A DNA stretch of 33,624 nucleotides from an uncultured Lachnospiraceae bacterium (GCA_910578405.1 CAJTQO010000038.1:1-33624); one strand, 5' to 3'. Positions 14,328 through 22,203 are shown, numbered from the stretch's first letter. A program made the numbers and translations. The notes: generated by a model from the sequence alone, not told the origin.

Positions 14328-15578
14328 TTGGATTCTATTCATATCTATGGCGGAAACTTACTGAGAGGGGAAACCAGGATACAGGGGTCAAAAAATGCGG
14401 TACTGCCGATCCTGGCAGCCACGTTGCTGATAAAAGGTTCTTGCGTAATTAAGAATTGTCCACGTATTGCGGATGTTTACCATATGCAGAATTTGCTGCA
14501 GGGGCTTGGCTGTCCGGTCAGTTGGGCGGGCAATACAATAACGGTAAATACAGCACAGGCCAACGATAATCGCATGTCCGGGGAATCGGTGACAAGAATG
14601 CGCTCATCCGTAATGCTGTTGGGCGCTATGCTGGGGCGGATGGGAGAAGCCGTAATGTCCTATCCTGGAGGCTGTGTGATTGGCAAACGTCCCATTGATA
14701 TCCATCTTACGGCGCTGCGCAAAATGGGCGTAGAGATTGTGGAGGAAGACCAGATGTTTACCGCCCATGCGCCCCGCTTGCAGGGAGCGGAGGTAAAGCT
14801 CCCTTTTCCCAGTGTGGGGGCAACGGAAAACGTGATTCTGGCAGCGGTATTGGCAGAAGGGACGACAATATTGGAAAATGCCGCTAAGGAGCCGGAAATT
14901 GTGGCGTTGTGTGAGTTTTTGACGGAAGCGGGAGCGGACATGGAGGGGATTGGAAGCGGCAGGCTGGTAATCCGAGGCGTGGAAGGTTTGCATGAAGTGA
15001 AATATACGGTGCCGGCAGACCGGATTGTGGCCGGGACTTATATGGCGGCAGCTATGGCAGCGGGAGGAAGCATTTTTCTGGAACAGGCGCCGGCAGACCA
15101 GTTGGGCGCGGTGTTGGAAGCTGCAGAAAAGATGGGGTGCTGCGTCACTATAAATAAGGAAGGGATTGGAATTGACGTACTGCGCCGGCTAAAAGCTTTG
15201 CCATACTTGAAAACGGAAGTGTATGACGGGTTCCCCACGGATTTGCAGTCTCCGATGATGGTAGTGATGGCTTTGGCAGAAGGACAGGGCATTTTGGAGG
15301 AAAATATTTTTGAGAACAGATTCCGGGTCGTGGGGGACTTGGGGAAAATGGGGGCGGATATTGAAATTGTAAAAAATAAGGCATATATTAAAGGAGTGGA
15401 AACATTGACAGGGACAGTGGTTGAGGCAGAGGAACTGCGGGGTGGGGCGGCCCTGGCAGTGGCTGGGATGGCCGCAGTGGGCAGGACTGTGATTAAGAAC
15501 AGGCATTTTATTGAAAGAGGATACGAGAATATCTGCAGGGATCTGAGGGAGTTGGGAGCGGATATCAGTATCGGGTAG
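14328..15578 (+). CDS. murA: UDP-N-acetylglucosamine 1-carboxyvinyltransferase
   Basis: MurA catalyses the first committed step of peptidoglycan synthesis, transferring enolpyruvate from phosphoenolpyruvate to UDP-GlcNAc; it is the fosfomycin target. The TTG start at 14328, preceded by AGAAGGTGG, gives MDSIHIYGGNLLRGETRI and places the conserved Lys at residue 22 (QGSKNAVLP) as in characterised enzymes; an upstream ATG at 14277 would add 17 residues. The active-site Cys is present at about residue 116 in YPGGCVIGKRPIDIHL. Total length of 416 residues is normal. A murA gene between ftsW and divIB, where murG/murB often lie, is seen in some Clostridia. Clostridia often carry two MurA paralogues, so this may not be the only one. 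Confidence 0.95.
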   Translation: MDSIHIYGGNLLRGETRIQGSKNAVLPILAATLLIKGSCVIKNCPRIADVYHMQNLLQGLGCPVSWAGNTITVNTAQANDNRMSGESVTRMRSSVMLLGAMLGRMGEAVMSYPGGCVIGKRPIDIHLTALRKMGVEIVEEDQMFTAHAPRLQGAEVKLPFPSVGATENVILAAVLAEGTTILENAAKEPEIVALCEFLTEAGADMEGIGSGRLVIRGVEGLHEVKYTVPADRIVAGTYMAAAMAAGGSIFLEQAPADQLGAVLEAAEKMGCCVTINKEGIGIDVLRRLKALPYLKTEVYDGFPTDLQSPMMVVMALAEGQGILEENIFENRFRVVGDLGKMGADIEIVKNKAYIKGVETLTGTVVEAEELRGGAALAVAGMAAVGRTVIKNRHFIERGYENICRDLRELGADISIG

Positions 15579-15582
15579 AGAT

Positions 15583-17307
15583 ATGGGAAAGAAAAAGGAA
15601 GCAAAGGGTAAAACAAAGTCCAGCTCCATAAGGGCTGTGGAAAGTGGAAGCATAAAAGGACAAAAGAGCGGAAGCGGCAGCACAGGAAAGAAAATGTCAA
15701 ATGCCAGGGCTGGGAAATCCACGGCTGGGAAGAAAACCGGAGGGAGCGCCAAATCCCGTAATCCCAACCTGAAATTAGTGAAAAACGAAACAGAGCCAAC
15801 GCCGCAGAGAAATAGAAAGGCGGCGGCCAGGGATGCACGGGAAGGAGCTTCTGCAAGGATAGGGCCTAGGATGGAAAGCAAAGGCTCAGGAAGGGGAGAC
15901 ATCCCTTCGAAAGGTTCTTCCAGCCAAACTTTCGGCAACAAGACGCCAGACAGTAAAGTTTCCAAAAAGAAGGCAGTAAAAAAGAAAGCATCCGACAGGA
16001 AGGATTCGGGTGCAAGAAATGCTTCTGAAAAGAAGATTCCCAAAAAGAAAACATCCGGGAAGGGGGATTTGAAGAAGAAACCTTCCGAAAAGGAAAAGGA
16101 TGTGTCTGGAAAAAGAATTTCAGAAGAGAAAATTTCCAGGAAAAAAGTTTCATCAACAGGGATAGGTTCTGTATCGGAGGAAATGGTGGATTCCAAAGGA
16201 AGTTCCGATAGAGAGCCGTCTGTAAAACCATTGGCGGAAGATAATCGTGCGCAGGTTTCTTCTGATGGGCAAACGTCCAAAAGAGAGTTATCCGGGGAGC
16301 AAAGACAAGATGGGAAAAAGGCAGTGAAGGATGCTTCTTCCCCCAAAAGCGTTTCTAAAAAGGCTCCGCATAAGAAAGCTTCTAAACAGAAAAGCGCTTC
16401 CAGGAAAGTTTCTAAAAAGAAGACTTTCCTGGGCAAAGCTTATATGGAGAATACGCTTTCCAGGGAATCTTTTTTAAGGCAGGCATTTTCCGGGAAAGCG
16501 TCAGGAAATTTGACGAAAGGACAAGAAAGCCAGGAATCCGGGCGGCACAGGGAAAGGATAGGATTTTGGGAATGGTTCAGACAGCATAAAAGCCTGGTTG
16601 TTATATGGGGGATGGCATTTGCCGTAATATCTGCGGCGGCAGGCGCATATTATTATGTAGTGACCAATTATAAAGTGACGACCGTATATGTGGATGGGAA
16701 TATCCATTATACCAATGAGGAAATTATGGATATGGTGATGAAGGGGCCTTACGGGGATAATTCTTTATATTTGGCGGTGAAATATAAGGATATGGGGGTG
16801 GAAGGCGTCCCATTTGTGGAAAAAATGGATGTGAATATCCTTGCGCCTAATATGATCCGGATTAATGTATATGAGAAAGCGCTGGCAGGATATGTGGAAT
16901 ATCTAGGCAGATATATGTACTTTGACAGGGACGGCATTGTAGTGGAAAGCTCCCAGGAGGAAACGGCAGGGATTCCGTTGGTGACAGGGCTGCAGTTTGG
17001 TTATGTTGTTTTGAATGAAAAGCTTCCGGTGGAAAACGAAACTATTTTCAAGCGGATTTTAAGCATTACCCAGCTTTTGGACAAGTATGAGCTGATGGCG
17101 GACAGGATTTATTTTGACCCGGATTATAATTTGACTTTGTATTTTAAAGGAGTAAGGGTTACGTTAGGCGGCAGTGAGGAAATTGATGAGAAAGTGATGC
17201 GCCTGCAGTATATACTGCCAGAGCTAACAGGCAAAAGCGGGGTGCTGAGTATGGAGAATTATTCGGATGATTCCAAACTAATCCCATTCCATCAGGATGA
17301 AAATTAG
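15583..17307 (+). CDS. divIB: DivIB/FtsQ-type cell division protein with a very long basic N-terminal region
   Basis: The C-terminal part is a standard DivIB/FtsQ: a membrane segment at about residues 337-360 (SLVVIWGMAFAVISAAAGAYYY), a POTRA domain starting VTTVYVDGNIHYTNEEIMDM, then the beta domain ending near ITLYFKG-like LTLYFKGVRVTLGG. It is a bitopic divisome protein that bridges early and late proteins with FtsL. The oddity is the cytoplasmic N-terminus of about 335 residues, full of Lys, Ser, Arg and Gly with repeated blocks of the type SKKKxxKKK and KVSKKK, and no predicted fold. Typical DivIB heads are 30-100 residues. The gene starts 4 bases after murA. ftsA is not present between it and ftsZ. 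Confidence 0.9.
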   Translation: MGKKKEAKGKTKSSSIRAVESGSIKGQKSGSGSTGKKMSNARAGKSTAGKKTGGSAKSRNPNLKLVKNETEPTPQRNRKAAARDAREGASARIGPRMESKGSGRGDIPSKGSSSQTFGNKTPDSKVSKKKAVKKKASDRKDSGARNASEKKIPKKKTSGKGDLKKKPSEKEKDVSGKRISEEKISRKKVSSTGIGSVSEEMVDSKGSSDREPSVKPLAEDNRAQVSSDGQTSKRELSGEQRQDGKKAVKDASSPKSVSKKAPHKKASKQKSASRKVSKKKTFLGKAYMENTLSRESFLRQAFSGKASGNLTKGQESQESGRHRERIGFWEWFRQHKSLVVIWGMAFAVISAAAGAYYYVVTNYKVTTVYVDGNIHYTNEEIMDMVMKGPYGDNSLYLAVKYKDMGVEGVPFVEKMDVNILAPNMIRINVYEKALAGYVEYLGRYMYFDRDGIVVESSQEETAGIPLVTGLQFGYVVLNEKLPVENETIFKRILSITQLLDKYELMADRIYFDPDYNLTLYFKGVRVTLGGSEEIDEKVMRLQYILPELTGKSGVLSMENYSDDSKLIPFHQDEN

Positions 17308-17358
17308 TGCAGTTACCGTTCCCCGCCATAAAAAAATTTCAGAAAAAAGAAAAAAAGG

Positions 17359-17387
17359 TTGCTAAAACCTGAAATTAATTATATGAT
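17359..17387 (+). promoter_or_regulatory. Predicted sigma-A promoter of ftsZ, overlapping an inverted repeat
   Basis: TTGCTA (17359-17364) and TATGAT (17382-17387) are 17 bases apart, 44 bases before the ftsZ start. The spacer contains CTGAAATT (17369-17376), the exact reverse complement of AATTTCAG at 17335-17342. Inside, AGGTT and AACCT also pair. The inverted repeat could be an operator, or a hairpin in read-through transcripts from divIB. Confidence 0.65.
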
Positions 17388-17431
17388 AACATATAGAAGT
17401 TTTTATTAGGCAGATTGAAGGAGGAAACACC

Positions 17432-18637
17432 TTGCTTGAGATTAAGACAAACGATGCTGAGGCTGCAGCAAAGATTATAGTGGTAGGGGTCGGCGGTGCA
17501 GGCAATAATGCTGTTAATAGAATGATTGATGAAAGTATAGACGGAGTGGAATTTATAGGCATTAATACGGACAAGCAGGCTTTGCAGCTATGCAAGGCTC
17601 CAAAGCTCCTCCAGATTGGGGAAAAGCTGACGAAGGGCCTTGGCGCCGGGGCCAAGCCGGAAATTGGGGAAAAAGCGGCGGAGGAAAGCAGTGAAGAGGT
17701 GACGGCGGCGTTAAAAGGGGCGGATATGGTATTCGTCACTTGTGGCATGGGCGGCGGCACCGGTACAGGCGCGGCTCCGGTGGTGGCAAAGATTGCGAAG
17801 GATATGGGGATTCTTACAGTAGGCGTTGTTACCAAGCCTTTCCGCTTTGAAGCGAAAGCGCGTATGGTTAATGCTTTAAACGGGATTGAACGGATTAAGG
17901 ACAATGTAGATACGCTTATTGTTATTCCGAATGATAAACTCCTTGAAATTGTAGACCGGAGGACAACCATGCCGGATGCCCTGAAAAAGGCGGATGAAGT
18001 ATTGCAGCAGGCGGTTCAGGGGATTACGGACCTGATTAATGTGCCTGCAGTCATCAATTTGGACTTTGCAGATGTCCAAACAGTAATGAAGGACAAAGGG
18101 ATTGCCCATATCGGGATTGGCTTCGGGAAAGGGGAGGACAAGGCCAGCGAAGCAGTCAAGATGGCTGTGGAGAGTCCGCTTTTGGAGACAACCATATCAG
18201 GGGCGACCCATGTTATTATCAATGTATCCGGCGATATTACCCTGTCCGATGCAGCCGATGCGGCTGATTATGTACAGAGTCTGGCGGGTGATGAAGTTAA
18301 TATTATCTTTGGCGCCATGTACGATGAAGGAAAGGCGGATGCATGTATGATTACGGTAATTGCCACCGGATTGGAAGATGTGGCTGCAAAGACAGCAGCT
18401 TCGGCTTTTGGTACATATAAGCCGGGCGGCTATATCACACCCTCATCCCTCCAGGGGAAAACCACTCTTGGCGCCGGCGTGGTGGCGCCAGGCGGGATGA
18501 ATTCCCAGATGAATTTCAATACAGGAGTAGGCACTGTGCCGCTGAAACCGCTTCCAGGCATAAATAAACCAGGGGATATCCGCAGTTCTGTGGAAGAGAA
18601 GACACTAAAGATACCAGATTTCCTCCAGAAGAAATAA
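17432..18637 (+). CDS. ftsZ: Cell division GTPase FtsZ
   Basis: FtsZ is the tubulin-like GTPase that forms the division ring at midcell. The TTG start at 17432 follows GAAGGAGG (17418-17425) at 6 bases, and the 401-residue length is normal. The nucleotide-binding loop begins KIIVVGVGGAGNNAVNRM. The tubulin signature GMGGGTGTGAAP is at residues 105-116, and the catalytic T7 loop NLDFADV at 209-215. A short variable linker leads to the conserved C-terminal peptide, here LKIPDFLQKK, which binds partners such as SepF or FtsA-like proteins. The gene has its own promoter and is followed by a strong stem-loop at 18706-18733. ftsA is missing upstream, as in many Clostridia that rely on SepF. Confidence 0.98.
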   Translation: MLEIKTNDAEAAAKIIVVGVGGAGNNAVNRMIDESIDGVEFIGINTDKQALQLCKAPKLLQIGEKLTKGLGAGAKPEIGEKAAEESSEEVTAALKGADMVFVTCGMGGGTGTGAAPVVAKIAKDMGILTVGVVTKPFRFEAKARMVNALNGIERIKDNVDTLIVIPNDKLLEIVDRRTTMPDALKKADEVLQQAVQGITDLINVPAVINLDFADVQTVMKDKGIAHIGIGFGKGEDKASEAVKMAVESPLLETTISGATHVIINVSGDITLSDAADAADYVQSLAGDEVNIIFGAMYDEGKADACMITVIATGLEDVAAKTAASAFGTYKPGGYITPSSLQGKTTLGAGVVAPGGMNSQMNFNTGVGTVPLKPLPGINKPGDIRSSVEEKTLKIPDFLQKK

Positions 18638-18705
18638 GAGCCAGAGAAAAGAGGGAACGGGAGAAATCGTGAATTGTAAGAAATAGGAAAAAGAAAAGGA
18701 ATGTG

Positions 18706-18733
18706 GCCAAAGCCATGGAAAGATGGCTTTGGC
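18706..18733 (+). terminator. Terminator after ftsZ
   Basis: GCCAAAGCCAT (18706-18716) and ATGGCTTTGGC (18723-18733) form a perfect 11-bp stem with a GGAAAG loop, followed by a T-rich stretch (TTATTCTTTT). It closes the dcw transcription unit 68 bases after the ftsZ stop. Confidence 0.8.
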
Positions 18734-18911
18734 AGTTATTCTTTTATAAAAATAGGTTATTTTCAAAGCTCATCTAAATTCTGTGCCAGTTTCGTCATTG
18801 GCAGGATTTCCTTATATAAAATTACACATTGTTTGTATTTCTTCGGTAAGGCATGTCTGAAAAGGGAGGCATGTTTTAAAGCCGCCAACATTGTCATTTC
18901 CTGCGGTAAAT

Positions 18912-18935
18912 GGCGCCGTTTATAAGCGCCTTTTT
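18912..18935 (+). terminator. Second stem-loop with T-run, just before the spoIIG promoter
   Basis: GGCGC (18912-18916) pairs with GCGCC (18926-18930) and is followed directly by TTTTT, whose end overlaps the -35 region of the spoIIGA promoter. Between 18734 and 18911 I see no gene with good support. This hairpin may insulate the sporulation operon from ftsZ read-through. Confidence 0.5.
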
Positions 18936-18966
18936 GACAAAAAAAGCGGACATTAGTCTATATAAT
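18933..18966 (+). promoter_or_regulatory. spoIIG-type promoter with wide spacer and Spo0A box
   Basis: TTGACA (18934-18939) and TATAAT (18961-18966) are both perfect but 21 bases apart, too far for normal sigma-A promoters. In Bacillus subtilis spoIIG the -35 and -10 are likewise 22 bases apart and depend on phosphorylated Spo0A. Here TTTGACAAA (18933-18941), read on the - strand as TTTGTCAAA, matches the 0A-box consensus TTTGTCRAA and overlaps the -35. A TATATA at 18959 (19-base spacing) is an alternative -10. The elements are seen directly; Spo0A control is inferred from the known system. Confidence 0.75.
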
Positions 18967-18995
18967 ATTTGTTAAGGGAGGTGACAGGCAGGAGG

Positions 18996-19045
18996 ATGAA
19001 AACACAATATATATGAAGTATATATTGACAGTCTTTTTCTTATGA
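18996..19045 (+). other. Two tiny overlapping frames leading into spoIIGA
   Basis: After the strong ribosome site AGGGAGGTGA (18974-18983) and GGAGG (18991-18995), ATG 18996 opens MKTQYI (stop 19014-19016). ATG 19013 opens MKYILTVFFL (stop 19043-19045), overlapping the first by ATGA. ATG 19042 of spoIIGA overlaps the second by another ATGA. The 10 residues of the second frame look like the missing start of SpoIIGA's first membrane segment. This is either stepwise translational coupling or a one-base deletion. Confidence 0.5.
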
Positions 19046-19806
19046 ATTTCATTATGAACCTATACTTGTATGCACTCTTAACAAAGACTCTGAGGCAGGT
19101 TGCCGTGTATAAGAGGGTATGGGCAGGGAGCGCTCTTGGGGCGGCATTTAGCGTTTTGCTGTTGATTGCACCGGGAATTCCGGTATTCATAAAGAGATTT
19201 GCAGGGCCGATGGCTGTCAGTATGGCAGTAACTGCATGGATTTTCAAGCTGAAGCGTGTATCGGCGGCCGTCAGGGCAACCGGGTACCTATACGTATATG
19301 CGTTTGTATTTGGGGGAATGATGAAATTCCTGTTCTCCTGTGTTCCATTCCTATATAAGGCGCAGGGAGGCATTTGGCGCATATTGGGCGCAGGGATGCT
19401 GGGGTATCAGATAATTGGCAGGTGGCTGGTGCAGCTTAAAAAGAAAAGAAATATAAGGATTTGCAGAGTACAGGTCTGTGGATATGGGAAGGAGGTATGG
19501 CTGGAAGCATTGGTGGATACAGGGAACTGTCTTAGGGAACCGGTAAGCGGAAAGCCGGTTTCGGTGATAGACGAGAAAGCCATGGAACAGTTGGACAGCA
19601 TCAAACTTCCGGAAAAGCTGAAACTAATCCCATACCGCAGCATTGGGAAAGAAAACGGCATAATGGAAGGGTATGAAGTGCCGGAGCTAATAATAGATGA
19701 CGGAGAGGAGAAGCTGCGCAGGCAGAAAGTAATTGTGGGCATCAGTAAAGTGAAAGTATCTGTAGATGGAACATACCAGATGATCTTACATCCGGATTTA
19801 ATATAA
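19042..19806 (+). CDS. spoIIGA: Sigma-E processing peptidase SpoIIGA
   Basis: SpoIIGA is a membrane-embedded aspartic protease in the sporulation septum that activates pro-sigma-E in the mother cell when triggered from the forespore. The 254-residue product has several hydrophobic segments in its first about 130 residues, then a cytoplasmic protease domain with the active-site motif ALVDTGNCLREPVSGKPV (Asp in DTGN). B. subtilis SpoIIGA has about 309 residues and five membrane segments. Here the first segment appears cut: its start (MKYILTVFFL) lies in an overlapping frame ending at this gene's ATG. The gene is followed after 59 bases by sigE, the classic spoIIG operon order, and is preceded by a Spo0A-type promoter. 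Confidence 0.92.
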   Translation: MNFIMNLYLYALLTKTLRQVAVYKRVWAGSALGAAFSVLLLIAPGIPVFIKRFAGPMAVSMAVTAWIFKLKRVSAAVRATGYLYVYAFVFGGMMKFLFSCVPFLYKAQGGIWRILGAGMLGYQIIGRWLVQLKKKRNIRICRVQVCGYGKEVWLEALVDTGNCLREPVSGKPVSVIDEKAMEQLDSIKLPEKLKLIPYRSIGKENGIMEGYEVPELIIDDGEEKLRRQKVIVGISKVKVSVDGTYQMILHPDLI

Positions 19807-19865
19807 GATTTATTGTTATAGCATACTTCGGGCTGATATGGAATTGGAATATAGGAGGGATGAAA

Positions 19866-20606
19866 ATGATTTTTAAGGTGGCAATACCTGGAAGGATACA
19901 GTTTAAGATGGTGAAGCGGGAACCTAATTTTTTTATGTCCAAACAGGGCGAAATCCACTACATAGGAGGGACGGAGGTGCTTCCGCCGCCCTTGGAGGTT
20001 GAGAAAGAAAATGAAGTAATCAGCGATCTTGGGACGGAATATGAAGATGAAGCGAAGTCCATTCTGATTGAGCATAACTTACGTTTGGTGGTCTACATTG
20101 CCAAGAAGTTTGACAATACAGGAGTAGGGGTGGAAGATTTAATTTCAATTGGGACAATTGGACTCATTAAGTCCATAAACACCTTTAATCCCGGAAAGAA
20201 TATAAAGCTGGCGACTTATGCCTCCCGCTGCATTGAGAATGAAATTTTAATGTATTTAAGAAGGAACAATAAGACGAAGCTGGAAGTATCCATAGATGAA
20301 CCGCTGAATGTGGATTGGGATGGGAATGAGCTGTTGTTGTCGGATATTTTGGGAACCGATGAGGATGTCATATATCGTGACATTGAAAATGAAGTGGAAA
20401 GAAAGCTTTTGTTAAAGGCGGTCAGCAAACTGTCAGACAGGGAGCGGACCATTATCAATTTGCGTTTTGGATTGGGTACGCCGGATGGTCAGGAAATGAC
20501 TCAGAAGGAGGTGGCAGAACTGCTTGGCATATCGCAATCTTATATTTCAAGGTTGGAAAAAAAGATTATGAAACGGCTCAAAAAGGAGCTGATTAAGGAA
20601 ACTTGA
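19866..20606 (+). CDS. sigE: Sporulation sigma factor SigE (pro-form)
   Basis: This mother-cell-specific sigma factor is made as an inactive precursor. ATG 19866 lies 7 bases after AGGAGG (19853-19858) and gives 246 residues; an in-frame ATG at 19860 is too close to the ribosome site. The N-terminal pro-sequence (about 30 residues, amphipathic and basic) precedes GEIHYIGGTEVLPPPLE, the segment that contains the processing site in Bacillus. Region 2 includes EHNLRLVVYIAKKF and ISIGTIGLIKSINTFNP, and region 4 the DRERTIINLRFGLG and QKEVAELLGISQSYISRLEK helix-turn-helix. Its processing protease SpoIIGA is encoded just upstream in the same operon. Confidence 0.97.
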   Translation: MIFKVAIPGRIQFKMVKREPNFFMSKQGEIHYIGGTEVLPPPLEVEKENEVISDLGTEYEDEAKSILIEHNLRLVVYIAKKFDNTGVGVEDLISIGTIGLIKSINTFNPGKNIKLATYASRCIENEILMYLRRNNKTKLEVSIDEPLNVDWDGNELLLSDILGTDEDVIYRDIENEVERKLLLKAVSKLSDRERTIINLRFGLGTPDGQEMTQKEVAELLGISQSYISRLEKKIMKRLKKELIKET

Positions 20607-20744
20607 ACTTGGTTTTGGGCTGCCATGCCGCCATCTGTTTAGAAACGACGCACTCTTTCTTTTCTTTACGATGCAATAAAGGAAAACGGTTTTGACTGGA
20701 TGGCGCATTAGGCAGGCAGCATGGTTTTTGAGTGGCAATTCCCA
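20607..20744. other. Convergent gap between sigE and ymxH with possible bidirectional stem
   Basis: GCTGCC...CGCCAT near 20639-20652 can pair with ATGGCG...GGCAGC near 20699-20719 around a long loop, followed by ATGGTTTTT. A smaller stem, AGTGG/CCACT, lies just after it. Two converging genes here would both need termination, so this could be a shared terminator, but the loop is long and the call is weak. Confidence 0.3.
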
Positions 20745-20978
20745 CTAACAACAGATATCAACAATAATAATGTCAGGCCCAATCTTCTTAATATTTTTAT
20801 AAGGGATTACATAGTCTGGCTCATTGTCAAAGAAATTAAAAAATTTGTTTCCGCTCGGAATAATCAGCGCGCATATCTGTCCGCTGCATTCATCGAATTC
20901 CAAATCGCCCACTTTTCCCAGGCATTTACAATCTTTCAGGTTGATGACAGATTTGCACTTCAATTCGGAAAATAGCAT
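20745..20978 (-). CDS. ymxH: YlmC/YmxH-family sporulation protein (PRC-barrel)
   Basis: This 77-residue protein begins MLFSELKCKSVINLKDCK, followed by LGKVGDLEFDECSGQICALIIP and PYKNIKKIGPDIIIVD. That is the compact PRC-barrel layout of the YlmC/YmxH family, known in Bacillus and Clostridia as small, sporulation-associated proteins whose molecular role is unclear. It is the only convincing - strand gene in the window, read from 20978 down to 20745 between sigE and sigG. A ribosome site AGGAT lies about 9 bases before its ATG on the - strand. In many Clostridia a ymxH-like gene neighbours sigE/sigG, which supports the assignment. I found no confident promoter, although a sigma-E or sigma-G type would be expected. 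Confidence 0.88.
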   Translation of the reverse strand: MLFSELKCKSVINLKDCKCLGKVGDLEFDECSGQICALIIPSGNKFFNFFDNEPDYVIPYKNIKKIGPDIIIVDICC

Positions 20979-21263
20979 AGCAGCACATCCTGCCTCTTTT
21001 CTTCCAGTATATGCAGTGCAACGGGCGAGGTGAATGTCCGATTAATGCTTTTGCCTTTGCAAACCGCGCCATACTCTTTTTTAAAACCGGATGTATAATT
21101 TTACCGCTTTCTGTAAATCATTTCTATTAGAGTTTAAAGGTTAAGCTTTAAGTGTTTCGGGTTTTTATGTCTAAGCATTTCCATTGGATGAGTTCTATTG
21201 GGATGGCTTTATCTTTTCTTTACAGGATAAAAATTACGGAAAGGAATGGCAGGAGGCAACGGC

Positions 21264-22043
21264 ATGGCGCAGGGAAAGGTTGAAATATGCGGGGTAAATA
21301 CTTCCAAACTCCCGCTTTTGAAAAATGCGGAGAAGGAGGAGCTTTTCTCCAAAATTGAAGAAGGGGATATGGAGGCGCGGGAGCAGTATATTGAGGGCAA
21401 TCTCAGGCTTGTGTTGAGCGTAATCAAACGGTTTTCATCCAGCAATGAAAATGTGGATGACTTATTCCAGATAGGGTGTATCGGACTGATTAAAGCGATT
21501 GATAATTTTGACTCTACGTTGAATGTGAAGTTTTCCACCTATGCGGTGCCAATGATTATCGGGGAGATTCGGCGTTTCCTGCGGGATAATAATTCCATCC
21601 GGGTGAGCAGGTCGTTAAAAGATACGGCTTATAAGGCAATCTATGCCAAGGAGAATCTGACCAGGAAGAATTTAAAGGAGCCGACAATCAATGAAATTGC
21701 AACGGAGATTGGGATTTCCAAAGAGGACATTGTTTATGCGCTGGATGCCATACAGAATCCGATGAGCCTGTACGAGCCCATCTATACAGACGGAGGCGAT
21801 ACACTGTATGTGATGGACCAGATTAGCGATAAGAAGAACAAAGAGGAAACGTGGGTGGAACACTTGTCGTTAAGTGAGGCGATGAAGCGGCTTGGGGAAA
21901 GAGAGCATGAGATAATTACATTGCGCTTTTTTGAAGGGAAGACGCAGATGGAAGTTGCGGACTTGATTGGGATTTCCCAGGCCCAGGTGTCCAGGCTGGA
22001 GAAAAATGCGCTGCGGGTGATGAAAAATTATCTGACGGCATAG
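21264..22043 (+). CDS. sigG: Forespore sigma factor SigG
   Basis: Sigma-G directs late forespore transcription during sporulation. ATG 21264, 7 bases after AGGAGG (21251-21256), gives 259 residues, close to the 260 of B. subtilis. The N-terminus KVEICGVNTSKLPLLKN is a signature of SigG and carries residues important for its checkpoint behaviour. Region 2 contains EGNLRLVLSVIKRF and FQIGCIGLIKAIDNFD, region 3 the ATEIGISKEDIVYALDA segment, and region 4 GEREHEIITLRFFEG plus the helix-turn-helix ADLIGISQAQVSRLEK. No pro-sequence is present, as expected. In the 285-base upstream gap I see no promoter I can name with confidence; sigma-F control would be expected. A strong hairpin follows the gene. 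Confidence 0.97.
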   Translation: MAQGKVEICGVNTSKLPLLKNAEKEELFSKIEEGDMEAREQYIEGNLRLVLSVIKRFSSSNENVDDLFQIGCIGLIKAIDNFDSTLNVKFSTYAVPMIIGEIRRFLRDNNSIRVSRSLKDTAYKAIYAKENLTRKNLKEPTINEIATEIGISKEDIVYALDAIQNPMSLYEPIYTDGGDTLYVMDQISDKKNKEETWVEHLSLSEAMKRLGEREHEIITLRFFEGKTQMEVADLIGISQAQVSRLEKNALRVMKNYLTA

Positions 22044-22105
22044 GGCCTAAGCGGCGGGCTTTTGGAAAACTAAATTTGACTCTTTCGCGTTTTATGTAAA
22101 TATAC

Positions 22106-22143
22106 AAGGAAGGCAGTGGCCGGTATAGGCCGCTGCCTTCCTT
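22106..22143 (+). terminator. Strong hairpin after sigG
   Basis: AAGGAAGGCAGTGGCC (22106-22121) and GGCCGCTGCCTTCCTT (22128-22143) form a 16-bp stem with a single G-T wobble and a 6-nt loop. The T-run (TTTTTT, about 22153-22158) is about 9 bases further on, so it is either a terminator with a displaced T-tract or a transcript-end stabiliser. Confidence 0.75.
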
Positions 22144-22203
22144 ACGTAGCGCAGTTTTTTGGGAAGGTAGGCGGCAACGGCTCTTGAAGAAATCAAAATA
22201 AAA

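Noticed and set aside
15189..16436. Long - strand open frame (415 codons) opposite murA and divIB
   Set aside because: The Phe/Leu/Ser-rich translation mirrors the Lys/Ser-rich divIB head, where stops are rare on the other strand. No family features.
18763..18897. 44-codon - strand frame in the ftsZ-spoIIGA gap, starting MTMLAALKHASLFRHALPKK
   Set aside because: It has an AGGA close to its ATG but no recognisable family, no clear promoter and no terminator on its side. Chance is the simpler explanation.
18701..18925. 74-codon + strand frame in the same gap
   Set aside because: It starts inside the ftsZ terminator stem and has no suitable ribosome site.
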